A DNA stretch of 28,634 bases from Fodinibius sp050117475 (GCA_050117475.1 JASFMR010000046.1:1-28634), one strand, 5' to 3'; positions 1-8,561 are shown, numbered from the stretch's first letter. Numbers and translations: made by a program. The notes: generated by a model from the sequence alone, not told the origin.

Positions 1-767
1 TGAACTCCTTGGCTAAGACCTTCAATTTCTCCTTGACCACCGGGCCAGCTATTAACCGCATTTCCAGCAAGAATAATACCACCCCAGTCGCCGACTTCGG
101 GAGTACCTTTGGCTGACGTGAAAATAATAGGATTAGTAGCTGTTCCTTTAGCAACTAAACGACCTGAAGGTCGGAAGCCATCGCTAAAATTATCCCAAGT
201 ACCGGGCATTGTAATGATCGTACCTACCTGATTGGCATCCTGATTGTGATACTTGAATTTAACCGTAACGCCTTCTTTTACAGTCAACGTTACACCAGGC
301 AATACGTAATGTGGACCGGCGATCGTTGTGTCATTAGCCCATGTTTCATCTTCTGTGATGAGGGTTTTATTACCGGGCAAATCGGCATAAATCTGTGGTG
401 CCACTGCAAATTTAGCTCCTGATTCAACAGATTCCGTACCTACAGTGACTTTAATCTTACCAGTAGTTGCTCCATCCGGAACCGTTACTTTTAATTCAGA
501 TGCAGAAGCGGAATTCACGGTAGCTTCATTGTTACCGCCAAATATAACGGTATTCTCGCTTGCCGTGGAAGAGAAATTTTCTCCTTTGATTGTAACTTCA
601 GTACCTGCAGGCCCAGCATCAGGGCTAAATGAAGAAATAGAGGGAGGTCCACCATTTCCACCATTCCCACCATTATTAGGACCGGTACTATGATCCTTAC
701 ATCCTGCTAGTGCAATTGAAAATGCAAGTACAAATAGACCTGCTATTCTTGTAAAGTTAGATTTCAT
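1..767 (-). CDS. IPT/TIG-domain outer-membrane or surface lipoprotein (3' end cut off)
   Basis: The frame is open from an ATG at 765-767 to the left edge, giving 255 residues with no stop. Translation starts MKSNFTRIAG, then a hydrophobic stretch and the lipobox LAGC, so Cys23 should be lipidated by signal peptidase II. A Gly/Asn-rich linker (about residues 30-40) follows, then an IPT/TIG immunoglobulin-like fold (about 42-125; ISSFSPDAGPAGTEVTIKG is typical). The remainder contains GDWGGIILAGNA, a pattern I associate with secreted beta-helix-like proteins of Bacteroidota. It lies 107 bp downstream of the TonB-dependent receptor on the same strand with no terminator visible between them, so it is probably cotranscribed and may be the receptor's surface partner, much as SusD partners SusC. 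It shows no SusD/RagB similarity that I can recognise. The substrate is unknown. Confidence 0.85.
   Translation of the reverse strand, partial: MKSNFTRIAGLFVLAFSIALAGCKDHSTGPNNGGNGGNGGPPSISSFSPDAGPAGTEVTIKGENFSSTASENTVIFGGNNEATVNSASASELKVTVPDGATTGKIKVTVGTESVESGAKFAVAPQIYADLPGNKTLITEDETWANDTTIAGPHYVLPGVTLTVKEGVTVKFKYHNQDANQVGTIITMPGTWDNFSDGFRPSGRLVAKGTATNPIIFTSAKGTPEVGDWGGIILAGNAVNSWPGGQGEIEGLSQGV
648..674. repeat. Three 9-bp tandem repeats in the lipoprotein linker
   Basis: The unit TCCACCATT occurs at 648-656 and 657-665, and as CCCACCATT at 666-674. Read on the minus strand it encodes a Gly-Gly-Asn tripeptide repeated in the linker after the lipidated cysteine. Copy-number changes would stay in frame and only lengthen or shorten the tether. 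Confidence 0.8.
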
Positions 768-874
768 GATTGGTTTTTTTTGAGTTGTGAGCGTTGATTC
801 TGATTAAGGTTGATTATAAAAGCTGCTCTTTAATAAACCGTTAACTTGGGATGAGTAAATAATTAAACTCTGGC

Positions 875-3709
875 CTAGAGACGCATCGTCAGGCCAAGAT
901 TGAATATCATGCCAGGTTTATATTTGTAAGTTGTAACAGGACCCATTTTATACTCGTGGACATCGTTCAAAAGATTGTCTACTTCCAGGCTCAGATAGTA
1001 TCTTCCCATCGTGTAATCAATTTTAGCACCAAGCTTTTGAAATGGCTGTTCGTATTCGTCGAACTGCTGCTGTTTTTTACCAACAGTGACTATACGTTTG
1101 CCATAGGTGTTGAAACTCAATGAAAAGTTCATATGCCAGTCCGGGACTGTATAGAAAGCAGAAAGATTGACTACATATGGCGATTGCCCTATCATAGGGC
1201 GCTCCAAATGGGCAACGCGACTAACGGAACTGCTATCCATCCTCGTTTGCGAATAAATGTAGGTGCCATTTGCAATCAGCTTCAGACGGTCGGTAATATT
1301 TTTTCTGCCTTCCACTTCAACGCCATATAAATTGGCCTCCGGTGCATTTTGATAGAAGACTTCATTGGCATCTACTATCCGATAAAATAATTCGATAGGC
1401 TGCTTAAAATGTTTGTAGAATAGTCCAACAGAGAACAGCTGTCCACCTTGAGGATAGGTCTCAAAACGAAGATCATAATTGGTAATATTGGTCTGAGTCA
1501 GATCTGGATTACCGTACACACGCCGCCCCCCCTGGTAATCGGCAAAACTAAAGTTTGATATTTCGCGAAATGAAGGTCTGGCAAGTGTCTGGGAATATGC
1601 AGCACGAATATTTGTCCTCGAATTAAGTGCGTAAGTAACATTGACAGCAGGGAGTAAGTCTGTGCTATCTACTTTTGATACTTGGTGATAAGCCCCATTT
1701 AAAGAGTCCGGGACCTCCACCTTTTGATTAGACTGTTCCAAACGCAATCCCAAACCGATCGTTAATCTATCGATTGGTTTCCAATCCATGTTGATGTAAC
1801 CGGCATAAATATTTTGGTGCCCGTTATAAAAATCCTGGTTAAACTGTGTTTTCTCCGTCAACTCAAGATAGCCCGTGCTATCCGGACCTACACCTTCAAT
1901 ATTTTGAGCTCGTAATATGACATCGGGTGATTTAAAGACTAAATCGTTTGGCAAAAAAGGAGATGTCTGGTCACGATACGAAATACGTCGTGCTTTAAAA
2001 TGCCGATCCTTTATCATGGCATTTCCACCTACTGCAACATTGAGGAAATTAAATGGCTTCATCTCATACTTAATTTCTCCCGAATAGTTGTTATCCTTCT
2101 GGGTAGAGAAGAAGTGGCCATTGTTATCCCCAAATTGCTGGAAGCGGTATTGTTGAGGCCCGGAGTTTCTTACCTTGTTATAGCGGGTAGTACGCCGATC
2201 GGGACGATCATGAACAGCGCGATTGTAGCTCAAGTGACCGAAAAGTTTTGAGGAAAGAAAGTTTTCAAAATAGGTATCCCCTTCCAATGTTGAAGAAATA
2301 ATACTTCTTCGATCGAAATCTGATACCGTTTGTCGGGTGACGCCATTTTGATATTGCCCCTGAACAATCGTGGCAGTGTTATTCAGTGAATTTGAATATA
2401 AATTTTTAATTCCAAATTTGGTTACAGGAGATGGTTTAACAAACACATTTACCATCCCGCTTACATCAGCTACTTCTACCCCGCTGTTTTTGGTATAGTT
2501 TGTAAGAAAGTTTTGCTTATCTGGGCTTTGGTCACTGTTATAGCCCTGCATAAACCGTTCTATCTTATTGGGCTCTTCTTTTCTGTTGTACTTATAAGAA
2601 AAATTACCGACCACCCCAATGGGCATTTTGTCTTGATTTAACTGGTTAGCATAACTTAAACTGATATTTTGGGATGGAAGAGCATGCCGGTTCCTATTTA
2701 AATTCCAGTTATTACTTAAGGCATTTTCAAATGTGGCCGCATTATCGGTACCTATCCGCTGATTTTTTAAAACTGATGGTAAACTACGCATACCATTGTC
2801 GTAGCCAATAAAATCAGTGGAACTTCCTACACTGGATAATGTACTGCCAAGAGTTGAAACAGTATTGTAACTGCTGGAGTAACTTACTGTAAAATTGCGA
2901 TCGTAAGGAAATTCCTTGGTTTTGATCTTTACGGATCCGCCCGAAAATTCAGCCATCTGGTCAACGGTATATGTCTTTTGAACCATAATATCATTCACTA
3001 ATCCCGTGCCCAGTAAATCGGTTGGAACCTCTTTTTTGTTGGGATCGGTGGAAGGCATCTGCGCTCCATTGAGCTGGATATTACTGTAGCGATTTCCCAA
3101 TCCCCGTACATAAATATCTTTTCCATTCTCAACTGTAACTCCGGTAACACGCTTCATGGCTTCGCCAACATTGCTATCACCAATCTTAGAAATCTGTTCG
3201 GAGGCAATGCCATCCTGCATGGGTACCGATTTTCTCTGTATAGACAGAAGTCCGGCTTCACTACTGCTGTTTGCCTGTGCCGTAACCGTAACTTCGTCTA
3301 ATCCCACGGTTTTAGGTTCTAAAGAAATATTAACCATAGCTGCCCTTCCCGGATTCACTTCTATCCCGGTAATTTTTTTCTTGGCATAAGAGATATAAGA
3401 AACGGTGATGGAATAAATACCCGGTTTTAAACCGCGAATAGAAAATTTACCATCGAGATCAGTAGCGGCCCCTTTGGTTGTCCCTGTTATTGCCACGTTT
3501 GCCCCAATAACAGTTTCCCCCGTTTTAGCGTCAACAACCTGTCCTGCAATTTTTCCCGTATTCTGGCTGGGATTAGGCTGGGCTCGACCTATCATTGTCA
3601 GTGATAGTGCAATAAACAGAAGAGGAAATACTCGTATTTGTTTAAAGAAGTTTAAATATTCCACGATAAGTGTGCTGATTTTTTTGTTATTTCTGTGTCC
3701 TTGAAACAT
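875..3709 (-). CDS. TonB-dependent outer-membrane receptor, SusC-like with carboxypeptidase-regulatory domain
   Basis: 944 residues. A signal peptide ends near residue 43 (hydrophobic FPLLFIALSLTMIGRAQ), with an unusually long charged lead of about 27 residues, so a later start is possible. Residues 53-135 form a CarboxypepD_reg-like beta sandwich (GKIAGQVVDAKTGETVIGAN). A TonB-box-like LDEVTVTA lies at 138-145, a plug domain at about 160-265 (IYVRGLGNRYSNIQLNGA), and the rest is a 22-strand-type barrel ending in the hydrophobic/aromatic pattern FNLGLTMRL. Such receptors import large or scarce substrates across the outer membrane using energy passed from ExbB/ExbD/TonB. The neighbouring lipoprotein gene follows directly, and exbB/exbD genes lie 3.5 kb upstream. 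The substrate cannot be deduced from this sequence. No Shine-Dalgarno motif precedes the start. Confidence 0.93.
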   Translation of the reverse strand: MFQGHRNNKKISTLIVEYLNFFKQIRVFPLLFIALSLTMIGRAQPNPSQNTGKIAGQVVDAKTGETVIGANVAITGTTKGAATDLDGKFSIRGLKPGIYSITVSYISYAKKKITGIEVNPGRAAMVNISLEPKTVGLDEVTVTAQANSSSEAGLLSIQRKSVPMQDGIASEQISKIGDSNVGEAMKRVTGVTVENGKDIYVRGLGNRYSNIQLNGAQMPSTDPNKKEVPTDLLGTGLVNDIMVQKTYTVDQMAEFSGGSVKIKTKEFPYDRNFTVSYSSSYNTVSTLGSTLSSVGSSTDFIGYDNGMRSLPSVLKNQRIGTDNAATFENALSNNWNLNRNRHALPSQNISLSYANQLNQDKMPIGVVGNFSYKYNRKEEPNKIERFMQGYNSDQSPDKQNFLTNYTKNSGVEVADVSGMVNVFVKPSPVTKFGIKNLYSNSLNNTATIVQGQYQNGVTRQTVSDFDRRSIISSTLEGDTYFENFLSSKLFGHLSYNRAVHDRPDRRTTRYNKVRNSGPQQYRFQQFGDNNGHFFSTQKDNNYSGEIKYEMKPFNFLNVAVGGNAMIKDRHFKARRISYRDQTSPFLPNDLVFKSPDVILRAQNIEGVGPDSTGYLELTEKTQFNQDFYNGHQNIYAGYINMDWKPIDRLTIGLGLRLEQSNQKVEVPDSLNGAYHQVSKVDSTDLLPAVNVTYALNSRTNIRAAYSQTLARPSFREISNFSFADYQGGRRVYGNPDLTQTNITNYDLRFETYPQGGQLFSVGLFYKHFKQPIELFYRIVDANEVFYQNAPEANLYGVEVEGRKNITDRLKLIANGTYIYSQTRMDSSSVSRVAHLERPMIGQSPYVVNLSAFYTVPDWHMNFSLSFNTYGKRIVTVGKKQQQFDEYEQPFQKLGAKIDYTMGRYYLSLEVDNLLNDVHEYKMGPVTTYKYKPGMIFNLGLTMRL

Positions 3710-3761
3710 TAGATCTCAAGGATAGCACACTTAGGTTGTAAGAGTATTATGAGACAGTTAT

Positions 3762-3801
3762 GGCTGTGTTATTCTAATTTTAAGGAAATGTTAACACAGC
3801 C
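3762..3801. promoter_or_regulatory. Perfect 10-bp inverted repeat upstream of the receptor gene (possible operator)
   Basis: GGCTGTGTTA at 3762-3771 is matched by TAACACAGCC at 3792-3801, separated by 20 bp, so arm centres are about three helical turns apart. It sits 53-92 bp before the receptor start and 70 bp after the ftsH stop. On the minus strand no T-run follows it, so it is not a normal intrinsic terminator; a dimeric regulator site is a better fit. This is inference only. Confidence 0.45.
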
Positions 3802-3870
3802 GTTCAATACCAATAAAGGAGGTTTATAGGATCGGGTTTTTCATATCTCTGTGAAAAGCTGTTCTGAAAA

Positions 3871-5940
3871 CTAATCTTTAGTTTCTTCCTCCTTTGAAAC
3901 AGAGGACTCGCTATTTTCTTCTTTTTGCTCTTCAACAACTTCAGCTTCAGAAATCTCTTTTTTCTGGCCATTGACACTTTCCTTCTCATTAGCGAAAATC
4001 CCCTCAGGGTATTTTCCCTCCGGATGATCTCCAAGCAACGCCTTAAGGTCATTATGATCAAGCACCTCTTTGTCCAGAAGAGTCTTGGCCATCTTCTCGA
4101 GCTGATCTTTGTGCTCCGTCAGCAACTTCTTCGTCCGCTCATAATTCTTTTTTATTATTTCATTCACGGCATTATCTATACGTTCGGCCGTATACTCGGA
4201 ATACTTTTTGTTGAAGCCATAACTGTTTTCCGGATTCTGTGAATCCTTCAAAGAAATATATCCCAATTCATCACTCATTCCATATTCGGCAACCATGGCA
4301 AAAGCCATATTGGTAATACGTTCAAGGTCATTTTGAGCACCGGTGGAAATCCGTCCAAAGATAATTTCCTCTGCAATACGCCCCCCCAGAAGAGCACAAA
4401 TTTTGTCATTCAGTTCTTCAGTCGTCATCAGAAACCGATCTTCCAGAGGTGTCTGCAATGTATAGCCCAAGGCCGCCAGACCTCTCGGTACAATGCTGAC
4501 TTTCAACACAGGATCGGTATGCTTAAGATACCAACCGACAATAGCATGCCCCGATTCATGATAGGCTACAATCTCTCTCTCATGAGGACTGATAAGTTTG
4601 TTTTTCTTTTCAAGTCCGGCTATCACCCGCTCGATTGAATCCTGAAAATCTTCCATTTCAACCTCTTCTTTGCCCCGGCGGGCTGCGAGTAAAGCCGCTT
4701 CATTACAGAGATTCGCTAATTCAGCTCCGGCAAATCCGGGAGTCTGGGAAGCCAACAGTTTCAAATCAATTTTATCGGACAACTTTAAATTACGCGTATG
4801 GACTTTCAAAACCTCAACACGTCCGCGAAGGTCAGGCTTATCAATCAGGATCTGGCGATCAAATCGTCCCGGACGTAACAAAGCCGTATCAAGGACATCC
4901 GGGCGGTTTGTTGCTGCCATAATAATGACACCTTTATCCGTATTGAACCCGTCCATTTCACTTAGTAACTGGTTCAGGGTATTTTCGCGCTCATCGTTTG
5001 AGCCCATCATCATCCCCCTGCCCCGACTGCGTCCGATAGCATCGATTTCATCAATGAAAATAATGCAAGGAGCTTTTTCTTTAGCTTGTTTAAAAAGATC
5101 GCGTACTCGAGCAGCCCCAACACCAACAAACATTTCCACGAAATCAGACCCACTGAGACTGAAAAATGGGACGTCTGCTTCTCCCGCGGTTGCCTTGGCC
5201 AGTAATGTTTTACCCGTACCCGGAGGGCCCACCAACAATACACCTTTGGGCAGGGTCCCTCCCAGTTTAGTAAACTTCTGGGGGTTCTTTAAAAATTCAA
5301 CAACCTCTTCAACTTCTGCCTTAGCTTCTTGAAGGCCTGCTACGTCTTTAAATGATACCTGGTTTTCAGCCTGTTTATCGTACAGTGATGCTTTATTCTT
5401 ACCGATATTCAAGACCTGCTGGCCTGGGTTCATACGTCGGAAAATGAATATCCAAAAAGCTATAGCCAATCCAATGGGTATCAACCATATTAGAATCCCA
5501 CTGAACCAATCCTCTTCAATCTGCACATCATAAACTACATCATTTTTATCCAGCATTGAGCGAATATCATCTCCCTGGAGCATAGTCGTACTGAAGGTAT
5601 TCCCCTGTCCGCTACTAGAAAAAGACCATGGTTCTTCCGATTTAGCCGGGGGTTTAACAATACCGTCTTTGATAGCTTTTTGAGTATATTGGCCATTAAT
5701 ATACTGCCCATTTTTGATAGTAATTTCCTTGACATATCCTTTCTGGACATATTCAAGGAAGGTGCTGTATTTAATTTTTTTACCGCTGTCAGGGTTCATA
5801 AAATAAACCTGGATTCCCAGCAGTGCTAGTAGTAATACAACATAAATCCAAATGGGAAATTTGGGCGAATTACCATTCCCCTTTAAATTATTTTTGAGAT
5901 TTGAATCTCTTTTATCTGATGACTTCTTATTATCGGACAT
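3871..5940 (-). CDS. ftsH: ATP-dependent zinc metalloprotease FtsH
   Basis: 689 residues, close to the usual length for the family in Bacteroidota. FtsH extracts and degrades misassembled membrane proteins and short-lived cytosolic regulators as a membrane-anchored hexamer. Two membrane segments (about 29-48 and 146-168) flank a periplasmic domain. The AAA module carries Walker A GPPGTGKT (238-245), Walker B FIDEID (295-300) and the second region of homology with RPGRFDR (356-362). The zinc site HESGH is at 461-465, with the probable third ligand Asp538. The C-terminus is a Glu/Lys-rich tail of about 45 residues. It lies 125 bp downstream of thiL and is probably transcribed separately from the receptor gene that follows. 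No convincing promoter could be picked; a 7-bp inverted repeat lies at 6028-6054. Confidence 0.99.
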   Translation of the reverse strand: MSDNKKSSDKRDSNLKNNLKGNGNSPKFPIWIYVVLLLALLGIQVYFMNPDSGKKIKYSTFLEYVQKGYVKEITIKNGQYINGQYTQKAIKDGIVKPPAKSEEPWSFSSSGQGNTFSTTMLQGDDIRSMLDKNDVVYDVQIEEDWFSGILIWLIPIGLAIAFWIFIFRRMNPGQQVLNIGKNKASLYDKQAENQVSFKDVAGLQEAKAEVEEVVEFLKNPQKFTKLGGTLPKGVLLVGPPGTGKTLLAKATAGEADVPFFSLSGSDFVEMFVGVGAARVRDLFKQAKEKAPCIIFIDEIDAIGRSRGRGMMMGSNDERENTLNQLLSEMDGFNTDKGVIIMAATNRPDVLDTALLRPGRFDRQILIDKPDLRGRVEVLKVHTRNLKLSDKIDLKLLASQTPGFAGAELANLCNEAALLAARRGKEEVEMEDFQDSIERVIAGLEKKNKLISPHEREIVAYHESGHAIVGWYLKHTDPVLKVSIVPRGLAALGYTLQTPLEDRFLMTTEELNDKICALLGGRIAEEIIFGRISTGAQNDLERITNMAFAMVAEYGMSDELGYISLKDSQNPENSYGFNKKYSEYTAERIDNAVNEIIKKNYERTKKLLTEHKDQLEKMAKTLLDKEVLDHNDLKALLGDHPEGKYPEGIFANEKESVNGQKKEISEAEVVEEQKEENSESSVSKEEETKD

Positions 5941-6027
5941 GTAGAAAATTTTAACAATTCGATCTTATCTCTTTAATATACGGGAAATATTATTTCTCTG
6001 CGTAATTTACCGCCTAATTATCTTTAT

Positions 6028-6054
6028 CGTTACTTCAAGAGAAAAATAGTAACG
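6028..6054. promoter_or_regulatory. Small inverted repeat between thiL and ftsH
   Basis: CGTTACT (6028-6034) and AGTAACG (6048-6054) are perfect complements around a 13-nt loop, about 90-115 bp before the ftsH start. It lacks a following T-run on the minus strand. It could be a weak hairpin at the thiL 3' end or a regulator site for ftsH; neither can be settled from sequence. Confidence 0.3.
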
Positions 6055-6065
6055 TAGTGAATTCG

Positions 6066-7121
6066 TCATTTATTGGATTGAGAATTATCGGATGGGCTTT
6101 CGTCAAAGACAACGACACCGCCTTCAGCCTGCTGCATTCGAATGCCTTCTTCTTCGTCAGTTATTTTTCCAATCACGGTAAAGCCCTCGAAAGCGTCAGC
6201 TAATTTTTCAACATATTCTTCCGGAAGGGTAAACATGATTTCAAAATCCTCTCCTCCGTATAGCGCATATTTATCCACGTCTTCTTTCATTTCATCAGCT
6301 ACTTTTCGTGTTTCTAAAGCGATGGGAAATGCTGCCTGGTAAACATAAGCTCCAACCGACGAGGCCTTCGCAAGTTGTTGAAGTTCATTTACCAGTCCCT
6401 GCGTGATATCAATCATTGCCGTTGGCAGGATATCCAAATTAGCCAGCTTCTCGATAAAATCTTTACGGGCTGATGGGACGAGTTGGCGTTTAACGACATA
6501 AGAATACTCTTCTAAATCAGGTTGAAAGGCTTGCTGTTGATCTTGTTCTTCCCAGAATTCTTTTTCCCTCATCAGAATTCTGAGCCCGGCGATGGCAGCC
6601 CCAACATCACCTGTTACACAAATGGCATTACCTATTTCCGCACCATTTCGATAAGTAATTTTATCCGGTTCTACAGAACCATAACAGCTGATATTAATAC
6701 CGAGAGTTTGGTGAGAAGCCGTCAGATCACCACCTACGATCTGAAATCCGTAATCGTTGCCAGCAGTACTGAGCCCTCGATAAATCTCTTTCAACATATC
6801 CACCGAAATCTTGTTCGGTACCGCCATATCAACCAAGACAACTTCCGGGCATCCATTCATTGCATAAATATCACTTACTGCAGCAGTACCTATTTTATAA
6901 CCGAGGTGGTGTAAGGGAACATAGGTAAGATCAAAGTCCACCCCTTCCATAAAGGCTTCAGAAGTTAACAGCTGATAAGCATTCTTCTTTTTTAGCACGG
7001 CTGCATCATCTCCGAATCCCCGTATTACTGATGAATGTTCGAAGACAGAGTATTCCATCAGTTCATCAATAAGTTGCCTGCGACCGACAGATTGTATGGT
7101 TCTAAAAGAGTTGTTTGCCAT
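6066..7121 (-). CDS. thiL: Thiamine-monophosphate kinase
   Basis: ThiL phosphorylates thiamine monophosphate with ATP to give thiamine diphosphate, the last step of cofactor synthesis, in the cytoplasm. The 351-residue product shows the PurM/AIR-synthase-like fold motifs of the family: GDDAAV (37-42, metal/ATP-binding aspartates), AVSDIYAMNG (81-90), GGDLTAS (130-136) and YGGEDFEIMF near the C-terminus. I chose the ATG at 7119-7121 (MANNSFRTIQ). An upstream in-frame ATG at 7154 would add only MYLPFLLFIST, and those codons lie in the terminator hairpin of the preceding exbD gene. No other thi genes are in the window. Because the terminator ends about 12 bp before the start, thiL must depend on readthrough or on a promoter overlapping the hairpin. 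Confidence 0.96.
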   Translation of the reverse strand: MANNSFRTIQSVGRRQLIDELMEYSVFEHSSVIRGFGDDAAVLKKKNAYQLLTSEAFMEGVDFDLTYVPLHHLGYKIGTAAVSDIYAMNGCPEVVLVDMAVPNKISVDMLKEIYRGLSTAGNDYGFQIVGGDLTASHQTLGINISCYGSVEPDKITYRNGAEIGNAICVTGDVGAAIAGLRILMREKEFWEEQDQQQAFQPDLEEYSYVVKRQLVPSARKDFIEKLANLDILPTAMIDITQGLVNELQQLAKASSVGAYVYQAAFPIALETRKVADEMKEDVDKYALYGGEDFEIMFTLPEEYVEKLADAFEGFTVIGKITDEEEGIRMQQAEGGVVVFDESPSDNSQSNK

Positions 7122-7134
7122 TGTAGATATAAAC

Positions 7135-7172
7135 AATAAAAAAGGCAGGTACACTATCGTGCACTTGCCTTT
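7135..7172 (-). terminator. Intrinsic terminator of the exbB-exbD operon
   Basis: Read on the minus strand, AAAGGCAAGTGCAC pairs with GTGTACCTGCCTTT across a GATA loop: 14 positions with one A-C mismatch and one G-T pair. Six Ts follow. It begins 25 bp after the stop of the distal exbD and ends just before the thiL start. Confidence 0.85.
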
Positions 7173-7197
7173 ATAAAATTAAATATTCAGGAATAAA

Positions 7198-7662
7198 TTA
7201 CATCCCCGCACCGGGAGGAGTCTCCTGTTTTGTGGAATAATTTATACGTAGTGTTCCCGCCTGTCTGAGTTCTTGCTGAATATCAGTTACAATACCGAAT
7301 TCAGTGTCATCATTTATACGCAATGATACAATTAATTTGGGCTCCTCTTTCAGCTTATCGTACATCAGCTTACGGATGGCTCCTTTATCTTCGACAATTG
7401 CATCATCAATCTGGATCTTAGTATCACCCACTTTATTTCCAGGCAATTTTTTAGGACCCACATATATATAACTGACAAGGCGTTTTTGCTCTATTTTTTC
7501 GATGTTTTCTGCACGAGTAAAATCGACTTTTACCTGCAAAGTAACTTCTCGAAGTACGGTAGTCACCATGAAAAAGATGAGCAACATAAAAACTACATCA
7601 GGCATAGCTGAGGTAGGTACTTCCTGTTTTGTATTTGCAGATTTCTTCTGAAAATGTCCCAT
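7198..7662 (-). CDS. exbD: ExbD/TolR-family biopolymer transport protein (second copy)
   Basis: 154 residues. The short cytoplasmic N-terminus is followed by one membrane helix (about 21-37, MPDVVFMLLIFFMV) carrying the conserved membrane aspartate (Asp22) that takes part in proton flow in ExbD/TolR. The periplasmic remainder (about 40-154) is the usual peptidoglycan-facing domain. It lies 12 bp downstream of another exbD and ends the operon at a strong terminator. Two divergent ExbD proteins in tandem are common in Bacteroidota Ton systems and may form a hetero-dimer in the ExbB channel; that arrangement is inference here. The product could equally be called TolR, but the linked receptor favours a Ton role. 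Confidence 0.93.
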   Translation of the reverse strand: MGHFQKKSANTKQEVPTSAMPDVVFMLLIFFMVTTVLREVTLQVKVDFTRAENIEKIEQKRLVSYIYVGPKKLPGNKVGDTKIQIDDAIVEDKGAIRKLMYDKLKEEPKLIVSLRINDDTEFGIVTDIQQELRQAGTLRINYSTKQETPPGAGM

Positions 7663-7674
7663 AGGTAAATTCTG

Positions 7675-8220
7675 TTATTGTTCGTTGGGCTCAGCAATTG
7701 AAATTTTCTTAGGATACAGATCCTGAATCTCTTTCCGTTCCTGGCTATCGTCATCAAGAGAGCTGTAAGACTTCCCAAATCTGGCTTGAGAAGCTTCATT
7801 GCGAATTTGCGCATAGGCTCCCATTACTTCATCGAGCATGTCGATATAAACTTTATAGGGAGTCTTACGGTCTGTCTTAATCGAAACGATTGCCTTTTCC
7901 GGAGAATCAGAAAGATTGGGATCTTTTCCACGATTTGTGACGAAATCAATAACTTTCTGTTTCACCTTGGCAACGGGAGTAGGTTCTTCATCCATCAACA
8001 CCATTCCCTGGGAGTTAACCAGAATCTTCAACATGTTCCGCTCCTTGATGGGCGGAGGTTGTTGATTCTCTTCAGGAGCAGGCGGAAGCTGCAAACCTAT
8101 ACCGGTATCAACATCGATAGTAGTAACAAGCAGGAAGAAAATGAGCAAAAGAAAAGCAATATCTGCCATCGAAGACCCATTTATTTCAGGCGCTTCCCGC
8201 TCTCTGTTTTTGTTAAACAT
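7675..8220 (-). CDS. exbD: ExbD/TolR-family biopolymer transport protein (first copy)
   Basis: 181 residues. The N-terminal cytoplasmic segment leads into a single membrane helix (about 19-35, MADIAFLLLIFFLLVTT) with conserved Asp20. A proline/glutamate-rich linker (about 46-60) precedes the periplasmic domain, which is longer than that of its neighbour and ends in a charged tail rich in Asp and Lys. An AGGTGA Shine-Dalgarno-like motif precedes the ATG. The gene follows the small membrane-protein gene by 16 bp and precedes the second exbD by 12 bp, so all are surely one transcript. The two ExbD proteins differ clearly outside the helix and so are unlikely to be a recent duplication. Confidence 0.93.
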   Translation of the reverse strand: MFNKNREREAPEINGSSMADIAFLLLIFFLLVTTIDVDTGIGLQLPPAPEENQQPPPIKERNMLKILVNSQGMVLMDEEPTPVAKVKQKVIDFVTNRGKDPNLSDSPEKAIVSIKTDRKTPYKVYIDMLDEVMGAYAQIRNEASQARFGKSYSSLDDDSQERKEIQDLYPKKISIAEPNEQ

Positions 8221-8236
8221 GTTCGTTCACCTGATC

Positions 8237-8506
8237 TTAAAAATTAAAAGTACTGCGTGTACCAGTAACGAGGATCAACACGCCCATAGCTGCTATCATA
8301 AACAACATAGTTGCCACGCCTGCTTTTGGAACATCACCAGCAATTCCATAAGCAATACCGAATACTATAAACGGGACTACCATCGTGATTATTTTTTTAG
8401 GGTTTTGCTTTCCTTTAACCAAACTTAGAATCCCGGAAACAAGTATCCCTATAACACCAAGTCCGATAACCCCCACGGCTATTCCAATAGATATAGTTGA
8501 GATCAT
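8237..8506 (-). CDS. Small three-helix membrane protein of the exb operon, function unknown
   Basis: 89 residues, almost wholly hydrophobic. Three membrane segments are predicted by eye at about 5-29, 40-57 and 64-82, with the basic stretch KGKQNPKK between the first two, which suggests a cytoplasmic loop. I recognise no family motif. It sits between exbB (55 bp upstream) and the first exbD (16 bp downstream) on the same strand, so it should be made with the ExbB/ExbD motor. By position it could be an accessory or assembly subunit of the motor, but nothing in the sequence proves this. No Shine-Dalgarno motif is visible. The reading frame is well supported by the tight operon spacing and by codon use like that of its neighbours. 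Confidence 0.8.
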   Translation of the reverse strand: MISTISIGIAVGVIGLGVIGILVSGILSLVKGKQNPKKIITMVVPFIVFGIAYGIAGDVPKAGVATMLFMIAAMGVLILVTGTRSTFNF

Positions 8507-8561
8507 AATATTTTAATGAATTCGTTAAAAACTAGAAGTTTATCAACCAATATAAGTGTTC

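Noticed and set aside
3762..3801. Terminator for ftsH
   Set aside because: The stem has a 20-nt loop and no T-run on the minus strand, so an operator explains it better.
4670..5332. 220-codon open frame antisense to ftsH
   Set aside because: It overlaps the conserved AAA domain of ftsH and its translation is a Ser/Pro-rich low-information shadow.
7122..7154. Upstream extension of thiL (start at 7154)
   Set aside because: Its codons fall in the exb terminator hairpin and give a hydrophobic lead not expected for cytoplasmic ThiL.
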